NCBI RefSeq assembly: GCF_902506555.1
Contig: NZ_LR732707.1
Span: 272,001-336,000 of the forward strand
DNA: 64,000 nucleotides
Source of the DNA: Sphingorhabdus sp. 109
Lineage (GTDB): Bacteria; Pseudomonadota; Alphaproteobacteria; Sphingomonadales; Sphingomonadaceae
Direction of reading: 5' to 3'
A model generated the notes under the pieces. The model ran no database searches. It was given only the letters and a program-made list of their open reading frames with translations, and had not been told where the DNA came from. Both the position numbers and the translations under genes were made by a program. Positions 14,447 to 24,645 of the stretch are shown here, one piece after another. Position 1 is the first letter of the stretch. Every line of letters begins with the position of its first letter.

Positions 14447-16684
14447 ATGTTCAAGTCACAGGTTTCACTTTTTGCCTTGCTCGCCGCGTCGATGACGCCG
14501 CTGGCCATCGCGAGCCCGGCACAGGCGCAAAAAACGGTCGTTCAGGACCCGCCGGGCGCCATGTCCAACAAGGACTGGTGGCCGCAGAGCCTCGACCTCG
14601 CGGCGCTTCGCCAGCATGAGGCGCAATCCAATCCCTATGGACCGGACTTTGACTATGCGGCCGAGTTCGCCACGCTCGATCTCGCTGCGGTCAAGGAAGA
14701 TATCCGCAAGGTCCTGACCACGTCTCAGGACTGGTGGCCGGCCGATTATGGCCATTATGGTCCGTTCTTCATCCGCATGGCCTGGCACAGCGCCGGCACC
14801 TATCGCGTCGGTGACGGACGCGGCGGCTCGGATGGCGGCGAACAGCGTTTCGAGCCGCTCAACAGCTGGCCCGACAATGTCAGCCTCGACAAGGCGCGGC
14901 GTCTGGTCTGGCCAATCAAGCAGAAATATGGCCGGAAATTGTCCTGGGGCGACCTGATGGTGCTGACCGGCAACGTCTCGCTCGAGGATATGGGCTTCAA
15001 GACCATCGGTTTCGCCGGCGGCCGTGTCGACGCCTGGCAGCCCGATCTGGTGTTCTGGGGCCCCGAGGCGAAGATGCTGGAGGACAATCGTCGCGACGGC
15101 AAAGGCGATCTCAAAGGCTCGCTTGCCGCCACCCAGATGGGCCTGATCTACGTCAATCCGGAAGGGCCAAACGGCAATCATGATCCGATCTCGGCCGCTG
15201 CCGATATCCGGCGCGCATTCGGCAATATGGCGATGAATGACGAAGAAACGCTGGCGCTGATCGCCGGTGGCCATACGTTCGGCAAGGCGCATGGCGCGCA
15301 CAAGCCCGAGGAATGCATGGATGCAGAACCCTCTGCCGCCGGTATCGAAGCACAGGGTCTCGGCTGGGCCAATAAATGCGGCAAGGGCAATGCCGAGGAC
15401 ACGATTACCAGCGGTCTCGAAGGCGCATGGTCGGCCAATCCGATCGCGTTTACCAACCAGTATCTCGACAATCTGTTCGGGTTCGAATGGGTCAAGGCCA
15501 AGAGCCCGGCCGGTGCCACGCAGTGGATCCCGAGCGATCCGAACGCCGCCAATATGGTTCCCGACGCGCATATTCCGGGCAAGACCCATGCGCCGATCAT
15601 GTTCACCACCGATATCGCGATCAAGGAAGACCCCGGTTTCCGCAAGATCGCCGAGCATTGGCACCAGAACCCTGATGAATTCGCGGCGGCCTTCGCCCGC
15701 GCCTGGTTCAAGCTGACCCATCGCGATCTTGGGCCCTCGGCCCGCTATCTCGGTGCCGATGCGCCGAGCCAGAGCTTCGTCTGGCAGGATCCGTTGCCGG
15801 CGGCTGACTATGCGATGATCGGTGACGCGGATGTCGCGCAGCTGAAGTCGAAAATCCTCGCGTCCGGTCTGACCACGCCCGAACTGGTGCGGACGGCCTG
15901 GGCCTCGGCCTCGACCTTCCGGGGCAGCGATATGCGCGGCGGGGCCAATGGTGCGCGGCTGCGGCTGGATCCGCAGCGCGGCTGGGCCGTCAACGACAAG
16001 GCGGAACTGACCAAGGTGCTGGGCAAGCTGGAAGCGATCCAGAAGGATTTCAACCGCAGCGCTTCGGGCGGCAAGCAGGTTTCGCTGGCTGACCTGATCG
16101 TTCTTGGCGGCAATGCTGCGGTCGAGCAGGCGGCCAGCAAGGCTGGCCACAAGGTCAGCCTGTCGTTCACGCCCGGCCGGGTCGATGCCACGCAGGCTCA
16201 GACCGATGCGGCGTCCTTCGCCTATCTCGAGCCCAAGGCCGACGGCTTCCGCAACTATTATGCTTCCGGTGCCGATCTGGCACCAGCGGCGGCTTTGGTC
16301 GACAAGGCCGACGCGCTCAATCTGACGGTACCGGAAATGACGGTGCTGGTCGGCGGGCTGCGGACGCTGAACGCCAATGCGGGCAAGTCGTCCCACGGCG
16401 TGTTCACCGATAGTCCCGGCCAGCTGAGCAACGACTTTTTCGTCAATCTGCTCGACATGAAGACCAAATGGTCGAAGTCGGGCAAAAATCCCGGATTGTA
16501 CGAGGGCCGCGACCGCGAGACGGGCGAACTGACCTGGGCCGCGACGCCGGTGGATCTGATTTTCGGATCCAATTCGGAATTGCGGGCGGTTTCGGAAGTA
16601 TACGCTTCCGATGATGCCGACCAGCAATTTGTCGAAGATTTCGCTGCGGCCTGGACCAAGGTGATGAACGCCGACCGGTTCTAG
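14447..16684 (+). CDS. katG: catalase-peroxidase KatG with a Sec signal peptide
   Basis: A 745-aa bifunctional haem catalase-peroxidase. The N-terminal domain carries the distal [11 protein letters not shown] (catalytic Arg, Trp, His), the Tyr of the Met-Tyr-Trp crosslink (LIYVNPEGP), the crosslink Met in [17 protein letters not shown] and the proximal haem His in [10 protein letters not shown]. The second, haem-less domain is complete. Start: ATG 14447 with AGGAG 6 nt upstream. The first 28 residues ([20 protein letters not shown]) form a signal peptide, so this is a periplasmic KatG rather than the common cytosolic form. It degrades H2O2 in the envelope. Single-gene unit, bounded by terminators at 14214 and 16703; no oxyR nearby. 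Confidence 0.95.
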   Translation: MFKSQVSLFALLAASMTPLAIASPAQAQKTVVQDPPGAMSNKDWWPQSLDLAALRQHEAQSNPYGPDFDYAAEFATLDLAAVKEDIRKVLTTSQDWWPADYGHYGPFFIRMAWHSAGTYRVGDGRGGSDGGEQRFEPLNSWPDNVSLDKARRLVWPIKQKYGRKLSWGDLMVLTGNVSLEDMGFKTIGFAGGRVDAWQPDLVFWGPEAKMLEDNRRDGKGDLKGSLAATQMGLIYVNPEGPNGNHDPISAAADIRRAFGNMAMNDEETLALIAGGHTFGKAHGAHKPEECMDAEPSAAGIEAQGLGWANKCGKGNAEDTITSGLEGAWSANPIAFTNQYLDNLFGFEWVKAKSPAGATQWIPSDPNAANMVPDAHIPGKTHAPIMFTTDIAIKEDPGFRKIAEHWHQNPDEFAAAFARAWFKLTHRDLGPSARYLGADAPSQSFVWQDPLPAADYAMIGDADVAQLKSKILASGLTTPELVRTAWASASTFRGSDMRGGANGARLRLDPQRGWAVNDKAELTKVLGKLEAIQKDFNRSASGGKQVSLADLIVLGGNAAVEQAASKAGHKVSLSFTPGRVDATQAQTDAASFAYLEPKADGFRNYYASGADLAPAAALVDKADALNLTVPEMTVLVGGLRTLNANAGKSSHGVFTDSPGQLSNDFFVNLLDMKTKWSKSGKNPGLYEGRDRETGELTWAATPVDLIFGSNSELRAVSEVYASDDADQQFVEDFAAAWTKVMNADRF

Positions 16685-16702
16685 ATCGCTTTCAATGCTG
16701 AC

Positions 16703-16743
16703 AAGCCCGGTGGCCGCGTGACCCGCAGCCGCCGGGCTTTTTT
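16703..16743 (+). terminator. intrinsic terminator of katG
   Basis: AAGCCCGGTGG (16703-16713) pairs with CCGCCGGGCTT (16729-16739) with one G-U pair. A run of six T follows (16738-16743). It lies 18 bp after the katG stop codon. Confidence 0.88.
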
Positions 16744-16793
16744 ATGCGATCATGATTCGACAGGCTCAGCGCGAACGGAATATGATGTGACGT

Positions 16794-17621
16794 CTAAATC
16801 CGGGCCTGCGCGCTCATGACCTCTTTGCCGTCATGGCCAATCACGGCGAGCGTCATCGTCTCGCCTTCCGGTTTGCCGACGAGATAGATCGCGGCATTGG
16901 CAAAAGCGGGCGCCTGTCCCCGGAAGGAAAAGCTGGAGAGCCTGTTTGCGCCCAGTTCGCTTGCGGCGAGATTGAGCAACATTGTCGCCATCAGCGGACC
17001 TTGCACGACCAGCCCGGGATAGCCTTCGTCCTGCATCGCATAGGGGCGATCATAATGGATGCGGTGGCTGTTGAAGGTCAGGGCGGAATAGCGGAACAGC
17101 AGCGGCTCGGTTGGCAGGATTGTCTGCTGCCAGGCCCAGTCGCTGAGGTCTGGCGTTTCGTTGCTGGGCAAAATGGCCGGTTCTGCGATCGTTGCTGGCT
17201 CGCGATAGACGATGTTCTGCCGCTCCCTGATCGCCACAAGCTCGCCAACGCGGGTTTCACGATCGACAGCGACGAACACAAGATCACCAGATTTGCCCGA
17301 TTTCTCGTCTATGCTGGCCACGGTTGACACGCGCGTGATCTCGTCGCCCCGTTGCAGAGGGCAGTCGAACGAGACGCTGCTCGAAGCCCACATCCGCCGG
17401 GGCAGGGGGATCGGTGGAAGGAAACCGCCCTTTGCGGGATGACCATCTTCTGCCAGTTCCGCAGTCGGCGTATCGGGCAGGCAAAGGCACCAGTGCAATC
17501 CCTGTGGAATGTCGTCCGTGACCGGCTGGTCAATGGTCGCGCAGAATCGTTGAAGAAGTCCCGGCGTGATCACGTCATGGCGCGTCTCGCTCTTGCCGAT
17601 CCAGTCTGCCCAGTCGGCCAT
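16794..17621 (-). CDS. HTD2/MaoC-type acyl-CoA hydratase (FAS1-like dehydratase, mesaconyl-C4-CoA hydratase family)
   Basis: A 275-aa double-hot-dog protein. The N-terminal half has the PRRMWASSSVSFDCPLQ segment typical of FAS1-like dehydratases. The C-terminal half has the hydratase signature SALTFNSHRIHYD, followed by PGLVVQGPL. Family members hydrate or dehydrate enoyl/hydroxyacyl-CoA, including mesaconyl-C4-CoA. The gene overlaps the upstream ACAD stop by one base (TGATG). AGGAG lies 6 nt before ATG 17621, and the TTG at 17624 is rejected. Dehydrogenase followed by hydratase in one operon fits two consecutive beta-oxidation steps on a branched or dicarboxylic acyl-CoA; the exact substrate is unknown. 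Confidence 0.8.
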   Translation of the reverse strand: MADWADWIGKSETRHDVITPGLLQRFCATIDQPVTDDIPQGLHWCLCLPDTPTAELAEDGHPAKGGFLPPIPLPRRMWASSSVSFDCPLQRGDEITRVSTVASIDEKSGKSGDLVFVAVDRETRVGELVAIRERQNIVYREPATIAEPAILPSNETPDLSDWAWQQTILPTEPLLFRYSALTFNSHRIHYDRPYAMQDEGYPGLVVQGPLMATMLLNLAASELGANRLSSFSFRGQAPAFANAAIYLVGKPEGETMTLAVIGHDGKEVMSAQARI

Positions 17622-18769
17622 CAATAGCTCCTCGGCAAACCCAGCACATGTTCGGCGACATAGGAGAGGATCATATTGGTGCTGATCGGGGCAACCTGAT
17701 AGAGCCTTGTCTCGCGGAACTTGCGCTCGACATCATATTCGGCGGCAAAGCCGAAACCGCCGTGCGTCTGGACACAGGCCTCTCCCGCAGCCCAGCTGGC
17801 ATCGGCGGCGAGCATCTTGGCCATATTGGCTTCCTCACCGCAATTTTCGCCCGCTTCATATTTGCGCAGGCCTTCGTGGACCAGCAGTTCGGCCGCGCGC
17901 ATCTGCGTATAGGCGCGGGCGATCGGGAATTGCACGCCCTGGTTCTGGCCAATCGGGCGGCCGAACAGGACCCGCTCCTTGGCATAAGCCGTCGCCTTTT
18001 CGATGAACCATTTGGCATCGCCGATACATTCCGCCGCGATCAGCAGCCGCTCGGCATTCATGCCGGAGAGGATATAGCGAAAACCATTGCCCTCCTCGCC
18101 GATCAGATTGGCGGCGGGCACGCGCATATTGTCGAAGAACAATTCGGTGGTGCTGTGGTTCATCATCGTGTCGATCGGCCGGATCGTCAGGCCGTTGCCC
18201 AGCGCCGCGTTCATGTCGACGAGAAAGACCGACAGGCCATCGGTGCGCTTGGCAACCTGGTCGCGCGGTGTGGTGCGCGCCAGCAATAGCATCAGGTCGC
18301 TATGCTCGGCGCGACTGGTCCACAGCTTCTGCCCGTTGATGACATAATCATCGCCGTCCCGCTTGGCGGTGGTCTTCAGGGCCAGCGTATCGGTGCCGCT
18401 GGTCGGCTCGGTCACGCCGAAGGCCTGCAGCCGCAATTCACCAGTGGCGATCTTTGGCAGATATTGAGACTTTTGTTCGTCCGATCCATGCCGCAACATT
18501 GTGCCCATGATATACATTTGCGCGTGCACGGCGCCGCCATTGCAACCCTGCGCCTGGATTTCCTCGAGGATTGCTGCGGCTGCCGAAATCGGCAATCCGG
18601 CGCCGCCAAATTCTTCGGGGATCAGGGCGGCGAGATAGCCGGCCTCGCCGAGAGCAGCGACAAAATCGCTCGGATATTCGCGCGCCTTGTCCCGTGCGCG
18701 CCAATATTCGCCGGGGAACTTCTGGCAAAGCTTGGCGACTTCGTCCCTTATGTCACTATAATCCTGCAT
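17621..18769 (-). CDS. acyl-CoA dehydrogenase
   Basis: A 382-aa ACAD. GVTEPTSGTDTLALKT and INGQKLWTSRAEHSD mark the FAD-binding middle domain. RVLFGRPIGQNQGVQFPIA and HGGFGFAAEYDVERKFRETR mark the C-terminal domain. The C-terminus LGLPRSY is typical of FadE-like enzymes. It forms a two-gene operon with the hydratase that follows. Start: ATG 18769 with AAGGAT about 8 nt upstream. The 260 bp to purU (18770-19029) hold nothing I can identify. Confidence 0.92.
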   Translation of the reverse strand: MQDYSDIRDEVAKLCQKFPGEYWRARDKAREYPSDFVAALGEAGYLAALIPEEFGGAGLPISAAAAILEEIQAQGCNGGAVHAQMYIMGTMLRHGSDEQKSQYLPKIATGELRLQAFGVTEPTSGTDTLALKTTAKRDGDDYVINGQKLWTSRAEHSDLMLLLARTTPRDQVAKRTDGLSVFLVDMNAALGNGLTIRPIDTMMNHSTTELFFDNMRVPAANLIGEEGNGFRYILSGMNAERLLIAAECIGDAKWFIEKATAYAKERVLFGRPIGQNQGVQFPIARAYTQMRAAELLVHEGLRKYEAGENCGEEANMAKMLAADASWAAGEACVQTHGGFGFAAEYDVERKFRETRLYQVAPISTNMILSYVAEHVLGLPRSY

Positions 18770-19029
18770 GCATATCTATCCTTAGTTCTCGTCCCCCATG
18801 GCAACCCAGCTTTGCTTCGGCAGCGCCTGCAAAAGACAGCGGCACCGGACAGCGTTCTGGCTGCGGTCTTGCGTGATGATTGAAACGAACTTGGCTGGGG
18901 AATCAACTGCCAATCATGGCATGGTCGAATCCGTCATCGCGGCCTAACCATTGTCTGCAAGCTTGGCGCATTACCGCCCGCTTCCATCCTACTGCCATGT
19001 CATGCGGCGAGTCACAGCAGTGACGACGC

Positions 19030-19890
19030 TCAGTTTTTGAACACCACAGTCTTGTGACCGTTCAGGAATACCCGGTCGGCCAGATGGTAATGCACCGCTT
19101 GCGAGAGGACCCGGCGTTCGATGTCGCGTCCTTTGCTCACCAGCTGTTCGGGCGTATCGGCATGGCTTATCGCTTCCACATCCTGGTGGATGATCGGCCC
19201 TTCATCGAGATCTGCGGTTACGTAATGGGCAGTGGCGCCGATCATTTTGACGCCGCGGGCATGGGCCTGATGATAAGGCTTGGCACCCTTGAACCCGGGA
19301 AGGAAACTGTGGTGGATATTGATGCAGCGTCCGGACAGAAAGCCGGCAAGATCATCGGAGAGAATCTGCATATAGCGCGCCAGGACAACCAGTTCCGCTC
19401 CGCTGTCGATGACCAGTTGCTTGATCTGCGCTTCTTGTTCCAGCTTGGTGTCTTTCGTGACCGGGAGATGATAGAAGGGCACATCCTCGATCAGCGAAAT
19501 TTTCAGCGCGTCGCGCGGATGATTGCAGACAATGCCTACAATCTCCATCGGCAATTCCCCGATCCGATACCGGTAGAGCAGGTCGATCAGGCAATGGTCG
19601 AATTTGGACACCATCACGACGACTTTGGTCCGTTCCATGCTGTTTCGCAATTTCCACTCCACCTGTTTTTCCGCGGCAAACGCCTGCATCGCGTCGGAGA
19701 TGGCGCCGAGCGCCGGACCTTCGGCCAGGTCAAAGACAACGCGCATGAAGAAATGGGCGGTCTCGCTATCATTGAACTGTTGCGAATCGACTATATTGCC
19801 GCCGTTGTCGGCCAGTATCTTGGCGACACTCGCCACGAGACCGGGCTGGTCCGGGCAGGATAAAGTCAAAATCTGTTTTTCGGTCGACAT
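19030..19890 (-). CDS. purU: formyltetrahydrofolate deformylase PurU
   Basis: A 286-aa protein. An N-terminal ACT domain (residues about 5-80, starting [14 protein letters not shown]) is followed by a formyltransferase-fold hydrolase domain. Its active-site segment is [20 protein letters not shown] (Asn-His), with the catalytic Asp in [10 protein letters not shown]. It hydrolyses 10-formyl-THF to formate and THF, balancing one-carbon pools. It is divergent from frmA-frmB across a 301-bp gap. In alphaproteobacteria PurU can work with glutathione-dependent formaldehyde oxidation, which this arrangement suggests. Confidence 0.93.
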   Translation of the reverse strand: MSTEKQILTLSCPDQPGLVASVAKILADNGGNIVDSQQFNDSETAHFFMRVVFDLAEGPALGAISDAMQAFAAEKQVEWKLRNSMERTKVVVMVSKFDHCLIDLLYRYRIGELPMEIVGIVCNHPRDALKISLIEDVPFYHLPVTKDTKLEQEAQIKQLVIDSGAELVVLARYMQILSDDLAGFLSGRCINIHHSFLPGFKGAKPYHQAHARGVKMIGATAHYVTADLDEGPIIHQDVEAISHADTPEQLVSKGRDIERRVLSQAVHYHLADRVFLNGHKTVVFKN

Positions 19891-20191
19891 AGCGTTTCTT
19901 TCAATCCCGGGGCTGGGCGGGGTACATGCGATTTATGGCTGGGTGTTGCCAGACATTTATTGAAAAAGGATGGTAACTGCCTCTAGCCAGTCGTGGTGCG
20001 TCCGGACAACGGTAAAAATGCCAATGACCAATCGGTGATTTCCTTCTGGCAAAGGGCCAGAGATAGCGCCCCTCCGATCCAGAAGCTTTATCTGTCCAGC
20101 AATTGCCAGTTGCCGGGAGCTTTGTCTTGCGAACAGCCACGGGTGGGGACTACAATTGTGATCAACAGGTCGATAATGAGGAAATGAATAT
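19891..20191. other. divergent promoter region between purU and frmA
   Basis: 301 bp with no gene. It contains the short palindromes GCAATTGC near 20098 and ACAATTGT (20152-20159), the latter 32 bp before the frmA start. GAGGA precedes ATG 20192 by about 10 nt. A regulator site is plausible, but none can be named. Confidence 0.35.
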
Positions 20192-21301
20192 ATGAAAACC
20201 CGCGCAGCCGTAGCCTTTGAAGCCAAAAAGCCACTCGAGATCGTCGAGCTTGATCTGGAGGGTCCGAAGGCGGGCGAAGTGCTGGTCGAGATCATGGCAA
20301 CGGGCATTTGTCACACCGATGCCTATACGCTCGACGGACTGGACAGCGAGGGAAAATTCCCCAGCGTGCTCGGCCATGAAGGCGCCGGTATCGTCCGCGA
20401 AGTCGGTGCTGGCGTTACCTCGGTAGCGCCCGACGATCACGTGATCCCGCTCTACACGCCGGAATGCCGCCAGTGCAAAAGCTGCCTGTCGGGAAAGACC
20501 AACCTGTGCACCGCGATCCGCGCAACCCAGGGGCAGGGCCTGATGCCGGACGGCACCAGCCGCATGTCCTACAAGGGCGAAGCGATCTATCACTATATGG
20601 GCTGCTCGACCTTCTCCAACTTCATCGTCGTGCCGGAAATCGCGGTTGCGAAAATCCGCACCGACGCGCCTTTCAACACCAGCTGCTACATCGGTTGCGG
20701 TGTCACCACCGGTGTCGGCGCGGTGACCAACACGGCGAAAGTGGAGCCGGGTTCCAATGTCATCGTCTTCGGTCTCGGCGGTATCGGCCTCAACGTGCTG
20801 CAGGGCGCGCGGATGGTAGGCGCGGACAAGATCATCGGCGTCGATATCAACGACGACCGCGAGGAATGGGGCAAGAAGTTCGGCATGACCCATTTCGTCA
20901 ACCCGACCAAGATCAAGGGTGACATCGTCGAGCATCTGGTGGCGCTGACCGACGGTGGCGCGGATTATACGTTCGACTGCACCGGCAATACCGACGTCAT
21001 GCGTCAGGCGCTGGAAGCCTGTCATCGCGGCTGGGGCGAGAGTATCATCATCGGCGTCGCGGAAGCTGGCAAGGAAATCGCGACGCGCCCGTTCCAGCTG
21101 GTTACCGGACGGGTCTGGAAAGGCACGGCCTTCGGCGGCGCGCGCGGCCGGACCGATGTCCCGAAGATCGTCGACTGGTATGTCAACGGCAAGATCGAGA
21201 TCGACCCGATGATCACCCACACGCTGTCGCTGGAAGAGATCAACAAGGGCTTCGACCTGATGCACGCTGGCGAAAGCATCCGTAGCGTGGTGGTCTTTTG
21301 A
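20192..21301 (+). CDS. frmA: S-(hydroxymethyl)glutathione dehydrogenase / class III alcohol dehydrogenase
   Basis: A 369-aa Zn-dependent MDR enzyme. Catalytic zinc ligands sit in [14 protein letters not shown] and the later GCGVTTGVG. The structural zinc loop is [16 protein letters not shown]. The NAD motif is [12 protein letters not shown]. It oxidises the spontaneous formaldehyde-glutathione adduct to S-formylglutathione in the cytosol. The next gene, overlapping by one base, is the S-formylglutathione hydrolase, so the detoxification pair is complete. A minus-strand frame of 367 aa over this gene is a shadow. Confidence 0.96.
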   Translation: MKTRAAVAFEAKKPLEIVELDLEGPKAGEVLVEIMATGICHTDAYTLDGLDSEGKFPSVLGHEGAGIVREVGAGVTSVAPDDHVIPLYTPECRQCKSCLSGKTNLCTAIRATQGQGLMPDGTSRMSYKGEAIYHYMGCSTFSNFIVVPEIAVAKIRTDAPFNTSCYIGCGVTTGVGAVTNTAKVEPGSNVIVFGLGGIGLNVLQGARMVGADKIIGVDINDDREEWGKKFGMTHFVNPTKIKGDIVEHLVALTDGGADYTFDCTGNTDVMRQALEACHRGWGESIIIGVAEAGKEIATRPFQLVTGRVWKGTAFGGARGRTDVPKIVDWYVNGKIEIDPMITHTLSLEEINKGFDLMHAGESIRSVVVF

Positions 21302-22137
21302 TGGAGACCGTCTCCACCAACAGAAGTTTCGCCGGAACGCAGGGGGTCTATTCCCATGCGTCCGCCGAAACGGGCACGGAGATGACTTTCGCGGTCTATG
21401 TGCCTGATCAGGAAAAGGGCGCGAAACTGCCGGTTGTCTGGTATTTGTCCGGCCTGACCTGTACCCACGCCAATGTCATGGAAAAGGGCGAATATCGCCG
21501 GGCGGCCAGCGAACTGGGCCTGATCATCGTCGCGCCGGACACGTCGCCGCGCGGCGAAGGCGTGCCCGATGACGAGGCCTATGACATGGGACAGGGCGCC
21601 GGCTTCTACGTCGACGCCACCGAAGAGCCATGGGCGAAACATTTTCGCATGCGCAGCTATCTCGAGAAAGAATTGCCCGCGTTGATCGCGAAGGAATTTC
21701 CGGCCGATATGGAAAAACAAGCCATATTCGGGCACAGCATGGGCGGCCATGGCGCGCTGACCATCGCGCTGCGCAATCCGGACCGCTATAAAAGCGTGTC
21801 GGCCTTTGCGCCGATTGTTTCGCCGCTCAACTGCCCCTGGGGTGAAAAAGCGCTGGGGGGCTATCTGGGCAGCGATCAACAGACATGGCGCGAATATGAC
21901 ACCTGCGCCCTGATCGAAGATGGTGCGCGCGTTGCCGACATCCTGGTCGATCAGGGAACGAGCGACAATTTCCTAGAGGAACAGCTGAAGCCGCAACTCT
22001 TGGCGGAAGCCTGCGACAAAGCGGGCATAAAGCTCAGCCTGAATATGCGCGAAGGCTATGACCACAGCTATTATTTCATCTCCACCTTTATGGAAGGCCA
22101 TCTGCGCTGGCACGCCGAACGGCTGGGTGCCCGATAG
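21301..22137 (+). CDS. fghA: S-formylglutathione hydrolase
   Basis: A 278-aa alpha/beta hydrolase of the esterase D family. The nucleophile is in GHSMGGHGAL. The catalytic Asp is in the LVDQGTSDNF region and the His in YDHSYYFI. The family motif WYLSGLTCTHANVMEK is present. It releases formate and glutathione from S-formylglutathione. ATG 21301 overlaps the frmA stop (TGATGG), and the TTG at 21298 is not needed. The product formate links to the formyl-THF cycle of the divergent purU. Confidence 0.95.
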   Translation: METVSTNRSFAGTQGVYSHASAETGTEMTFAVYVPDQEKGAKLPVVWYLSGLTCTHANVMEKGEYRRAASELGLIIVAPDTSPRGEGVPDDEAYDMGQGAGFYVDATEEPWAKHFRMRSYLEKELPALIAKEFPADMEKQAIFGHSMGGHGALTIALRNPDRYKSVSAFAPIVSPLNCPWGEKALGGYLGSDQQTWREYDTCALIEDGARVADILVDQGTSDNFLEEQLKPQLLAEACDKAGIKLSLNMREGYDHSYYFISTFMEGHLRWHAERLGAR

Positions 22138-22174
22138 CCGCAGCCTTCCAACATAAAAATATTCTCACAAAAGG

Positions 22175-23335
22175 ATGATTGAATTGCAGCAGCTGGAATT
22201 ACAAAAAACCCTGGATCAGGCGCTGGCCGACCAGCAGGTGGCTGGCGCGGTTGCCATGATTGGCAATGCCGATACGGTGCTTGCATCGGCCGAAGCGGGT
22301 TTTTCTGACCCCGCTACCGGCAAGCCGATGGCGCTGGATGGTATCTTCCAGATCGCGTCGATGACCAAGGCGATCACATCGGTGGCTGCGATGCAACTGG
22401 TCGAACGCGGCCTGCTGTCGCTGGACGAGCCGATTGACCCGGTCCTGCCCGAACTGGCCAACCCCGATGTGCTGACCGGCTTTGACGGGGACGGCAAGGC
22501 GATAGTGGAACCCGCGAAAACCGCGATCACGCTCCGGCATCTGCTCACCCATACATCCGGTATGGGCTATGCGTTCACCAGAGCGGATATGGCCAAAGCG
22601 CAGGGCAAGGTCGCTCCCGCCAGCATCGCCAGTATTACGACGCCGCTGATGTTCGAACCGGGAACCGACTGGCTCTACGGCGTGAGTACCGACTGGGTCG
22701 GTCGCGCGGTCGAGGCCGCCAGCGGCCAGACGCTCGGCGCCTATATGGAGGAGCATATTTTCGCGCCCCTGGCGATGCAGGACACAGGCTTTGCCGTTGC
22801 ACCGGACAAGATCGAGCGCCGGGTACCGCTGCTCTCCCGCCAGGCCGGTGGTCTGGTTCCCTTTCCCCTCGAAATCGGTGGCGGTGATGCGGCGGAATAT
22901 CAGTCTGGCGGCGGCGGGCTCTATTCGACGGCGGCGGACTATATGCGTTTCATGCGGATGATCCTGAACCGTGGCTCGCTCGACGGTGCCCGGATCATCA
23001 GCGCCGAGACCGTGGCGGCCATGTCGAAAAACCAGATTGGCGGGATGAAAGCGGGACAGATGGAGAGCGTGGTGCCGCTGCTTGCCAACTCCTTCGACGC
23101 TTTTCCCGACATGCATTGCGGGTGGGGCCTCGGCTTTCTGATCAATCCGGAAGAGGGGCCAAATGGCCGTGCGGCCGGGAGCCTGACCTGGGCCGGGCTG
23201 ACCAACTGCTATTACTGGATCGATCCCGCGAGCAATATCGCAGGCCTGGTGTTGATGCAGTTTCTCCCTTTTGCGGACCCGGACGCCCTGCATGTTCTGG
23301 CAGAGGTGGAATCGGCGGCTTATCAGCGGACATAA
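22175..23335 (+). CDS. serine hydrolase of the beta-lactamase/family VIII esterase type
   Basis: A 386-aa protein with the class C beta-lactamase fold. The catalytic SxxK is SMTK (62-65), the Tyr motif is in DWLYGVSTDW, and LLTHTSGMGY is the usual HTSG segment. No signal peptide is visible, which favours a cytosolic esterase or peptidase over a true beta-lactamase. The start is unclear: ATG 22175 abuts AAGG, whereas TTG 22184 lies 8 nt after AAGGA and may be the real start (383 aa). It follows the formaldehyde genes by 37 bp but has no obvious link to them. Confidence 0.85.
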   Translation: MIELQQLELQKTLDQALADQQVAGAVAMIGNADTVLASAEAGFSDPATGKPMALDGIFQIASMTKAITSVAAMQLVERGLLSLDEPIDPVLPELANPDVLTGFDGDGKAIVEPAKTAITLRHLLTHTSGMGYAFTRADMAKAQGKVAPASIASITTPLMFEPGTDWLYGVSTDWVGRAVEAASGQTLGAYMEEHIFAPLAMQDTGFAVAPDKIERRVPLLSRQAGGLVPFPLEIGGGDAAEYQSGGGGLYSTAADYMRFMRMILNRGSLDGARIISAETVAAMSKNQIGGMKAGQMESVVPLLANSFDAFPDMHCGWGLGFLINPEEGPNGRAAGSLTWAGLTNCYYWIDPASNIAGLVLMQFLPFADPDALHVLAEVESAAYQRT

Positions 23336-23410
23336 TATCTTCCGCTTTGGTTTGATGGTCGGTCAATTCCGCTATAGTGGAGGCGGCCCGCCCCATTTGG
23401 AGATTTGACC

Positions 23411-24571
23411 ATGACCACAGCATCGCGACCGCCATCGATCGGCAATGCCGAACGCAAGCAGCGGCTGGACACTCTGCGCCAGACCATGTCCGCAAACGGC
23501 CTTGATGCGATCCTGATCACCCCGGGCAGCAACATGCGCTATTTCTTCGCCGAGGCCTTCTATGAGAGCGAACGCTTTGTCGGGATATTGCTCACGGCGG
23601 ACCGCACTATCTTCATCTGCCCGAAATTCGAGGAATCCGCGATCTGCGCCAAATTCCCGATGGCCTCGGAAATGGCCTTCTGGGAAGAGCATGAATGCCC
23701 TTTCGCGCTGATCGCGTCCCTATTGGCGGAAACGGGATACCAGCGATGCGCGCTCGATCCGGAATGTTCCTACGGCCACGCCGCGCGCCTGTTCGATGCG
23801 CTGGTGCAGCTGGAAAGGCCGGTCCTCTGTGGCTCTGCAGCTGATGTCATCGCGCCGCTGCGCGCGATAAAATCACAGGCCGAGATCGACCTGATGATCC
23901 ATGCGATGCAGCTCACGCTGTCAGTGCATCAAAAGATTTTTGAATGGATCAGACCGGGCATGAAGGCGAGCGAAGTGATCGCCGAAATCGACCGTCTGCA
24001 CCGCGCTGGCGGCGCCGATGGCGGCAACAGCTTTTGCGCGGTCCAGTTCGGCGAAGCGACCTCCCACCCGCACGGCGTCCCGGGCGACCCGGCGCTGCAG
24101 AAGGGCGAGCTGATCCTGATCGACACCGGCTGCACGATCGACGGCTATAATAGCGACATCACCCGCACCTATGCCCTGTCGAAACTGGACAGCGAGATCG
24201 AACGGCTCTGGCACGTGGAGAAAGAGGCGCAGCAGGCCGCCTTCGACCGCGCCGCCATCGGCACGCCCTGCGAAGACGTCGACAAGGCCGCCCGCGATAT
24301 GCTGGTCAGCCACGGCCTCGGTCCCGACTATGACCTGCCGGGGCTTCCCCACCGCACCGGCCACGGCATCGGGCTGGATATCCACGAAGGCCCCTATCTG
24401 GTGAAGGGCGACCAGACACCGCTGGCGGCGGGCATGTGCTTTTCCAACGAACCGATGATCGTTGTGCCTGGGCAATATGGCATAAGGCTGGAAGACCATT
24501 TCTATATGACAGCGTCCGGGCCGCAATGGTTTACCCGGCCGCAAGCGGATATTTATCGGCCGTTCGGCTAG
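23411..24571 (+). CDS. M24 family metallopeptidase (Xaa-Pro dipeptidase/aminopeptidase P-like)
   Basis: A 386-aa protein. The N-terminal creatinase-like domain (about 1-140) is followed by a pita-bread catalytic domain. Its metal ligands are visible: two Asp in LIDTGCTIDGYNSDITRTY, His in LPHRTGHGIGLDIHEG, Glu in FSNEPMIVV and Glu in GIRLEDHFY. It would hydrolyse X-Pro dipeptides or peptides in the cytosol. ATG 23411, with GGAG 8 nt upstream, is chosen over the TTG at 23405. The previous gene is 75 bp away on the same strand. Confidence 0.92.
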   Translation: MTTASRPPSIGNAERKQRLDTLRQTMSANGLDAILITPGSNMRYFFAEAFYESERFVGILLTADRTIFICPKFEESAICAKFPMASEMAFWEEHECPFALIASLLAETGYQRCALDPECSYGHAARLFDALVQLERPVLCGSAADVIAPLRAIKSQAEIDLMIHAMQLTLSVHQKIFEWIRPGMKASEVIAEIDRLHRAGGADGGNSFCAVQFGEATSHPHGVPGDPALQKGELILIDTGCTIDGYNSDITRTYALSKLDSEIERLWHVEKEAQQAAFDRAAIGTPCEDVDKAARDMLVSHGLGPDYDLPGLPHRTGHGIGLDIHEGPYLVKGDQTPLAAGMCFSNEPMIVVPGQYGIRLEDHFYMTASGPQWFTRPQADIYRPFG

Positions 24572-24645
24572 GGTGACGGGTTCGCGACCGGCCTTGCGAT
24601 GCGGGAGCGGCAGTGTCGTCTATCAACATGGAGGGATGATCGCAG

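Noticed and set aside
14465-16627. A 720-codon open frame antisense to katG
   Set aside because: It mirrors the third-position GC bias of katG, has Arg/Gly/Ile-rich shadow composition and no family motif; katG itself is beyond doubt.
22175-23335. Naming the serine hydrolase an antibiotic beta-lactamase
   Set aside because: No signal peptide and the Tyr motif and context fit cytosolic esterases better; SxxK alone does not show resistance.
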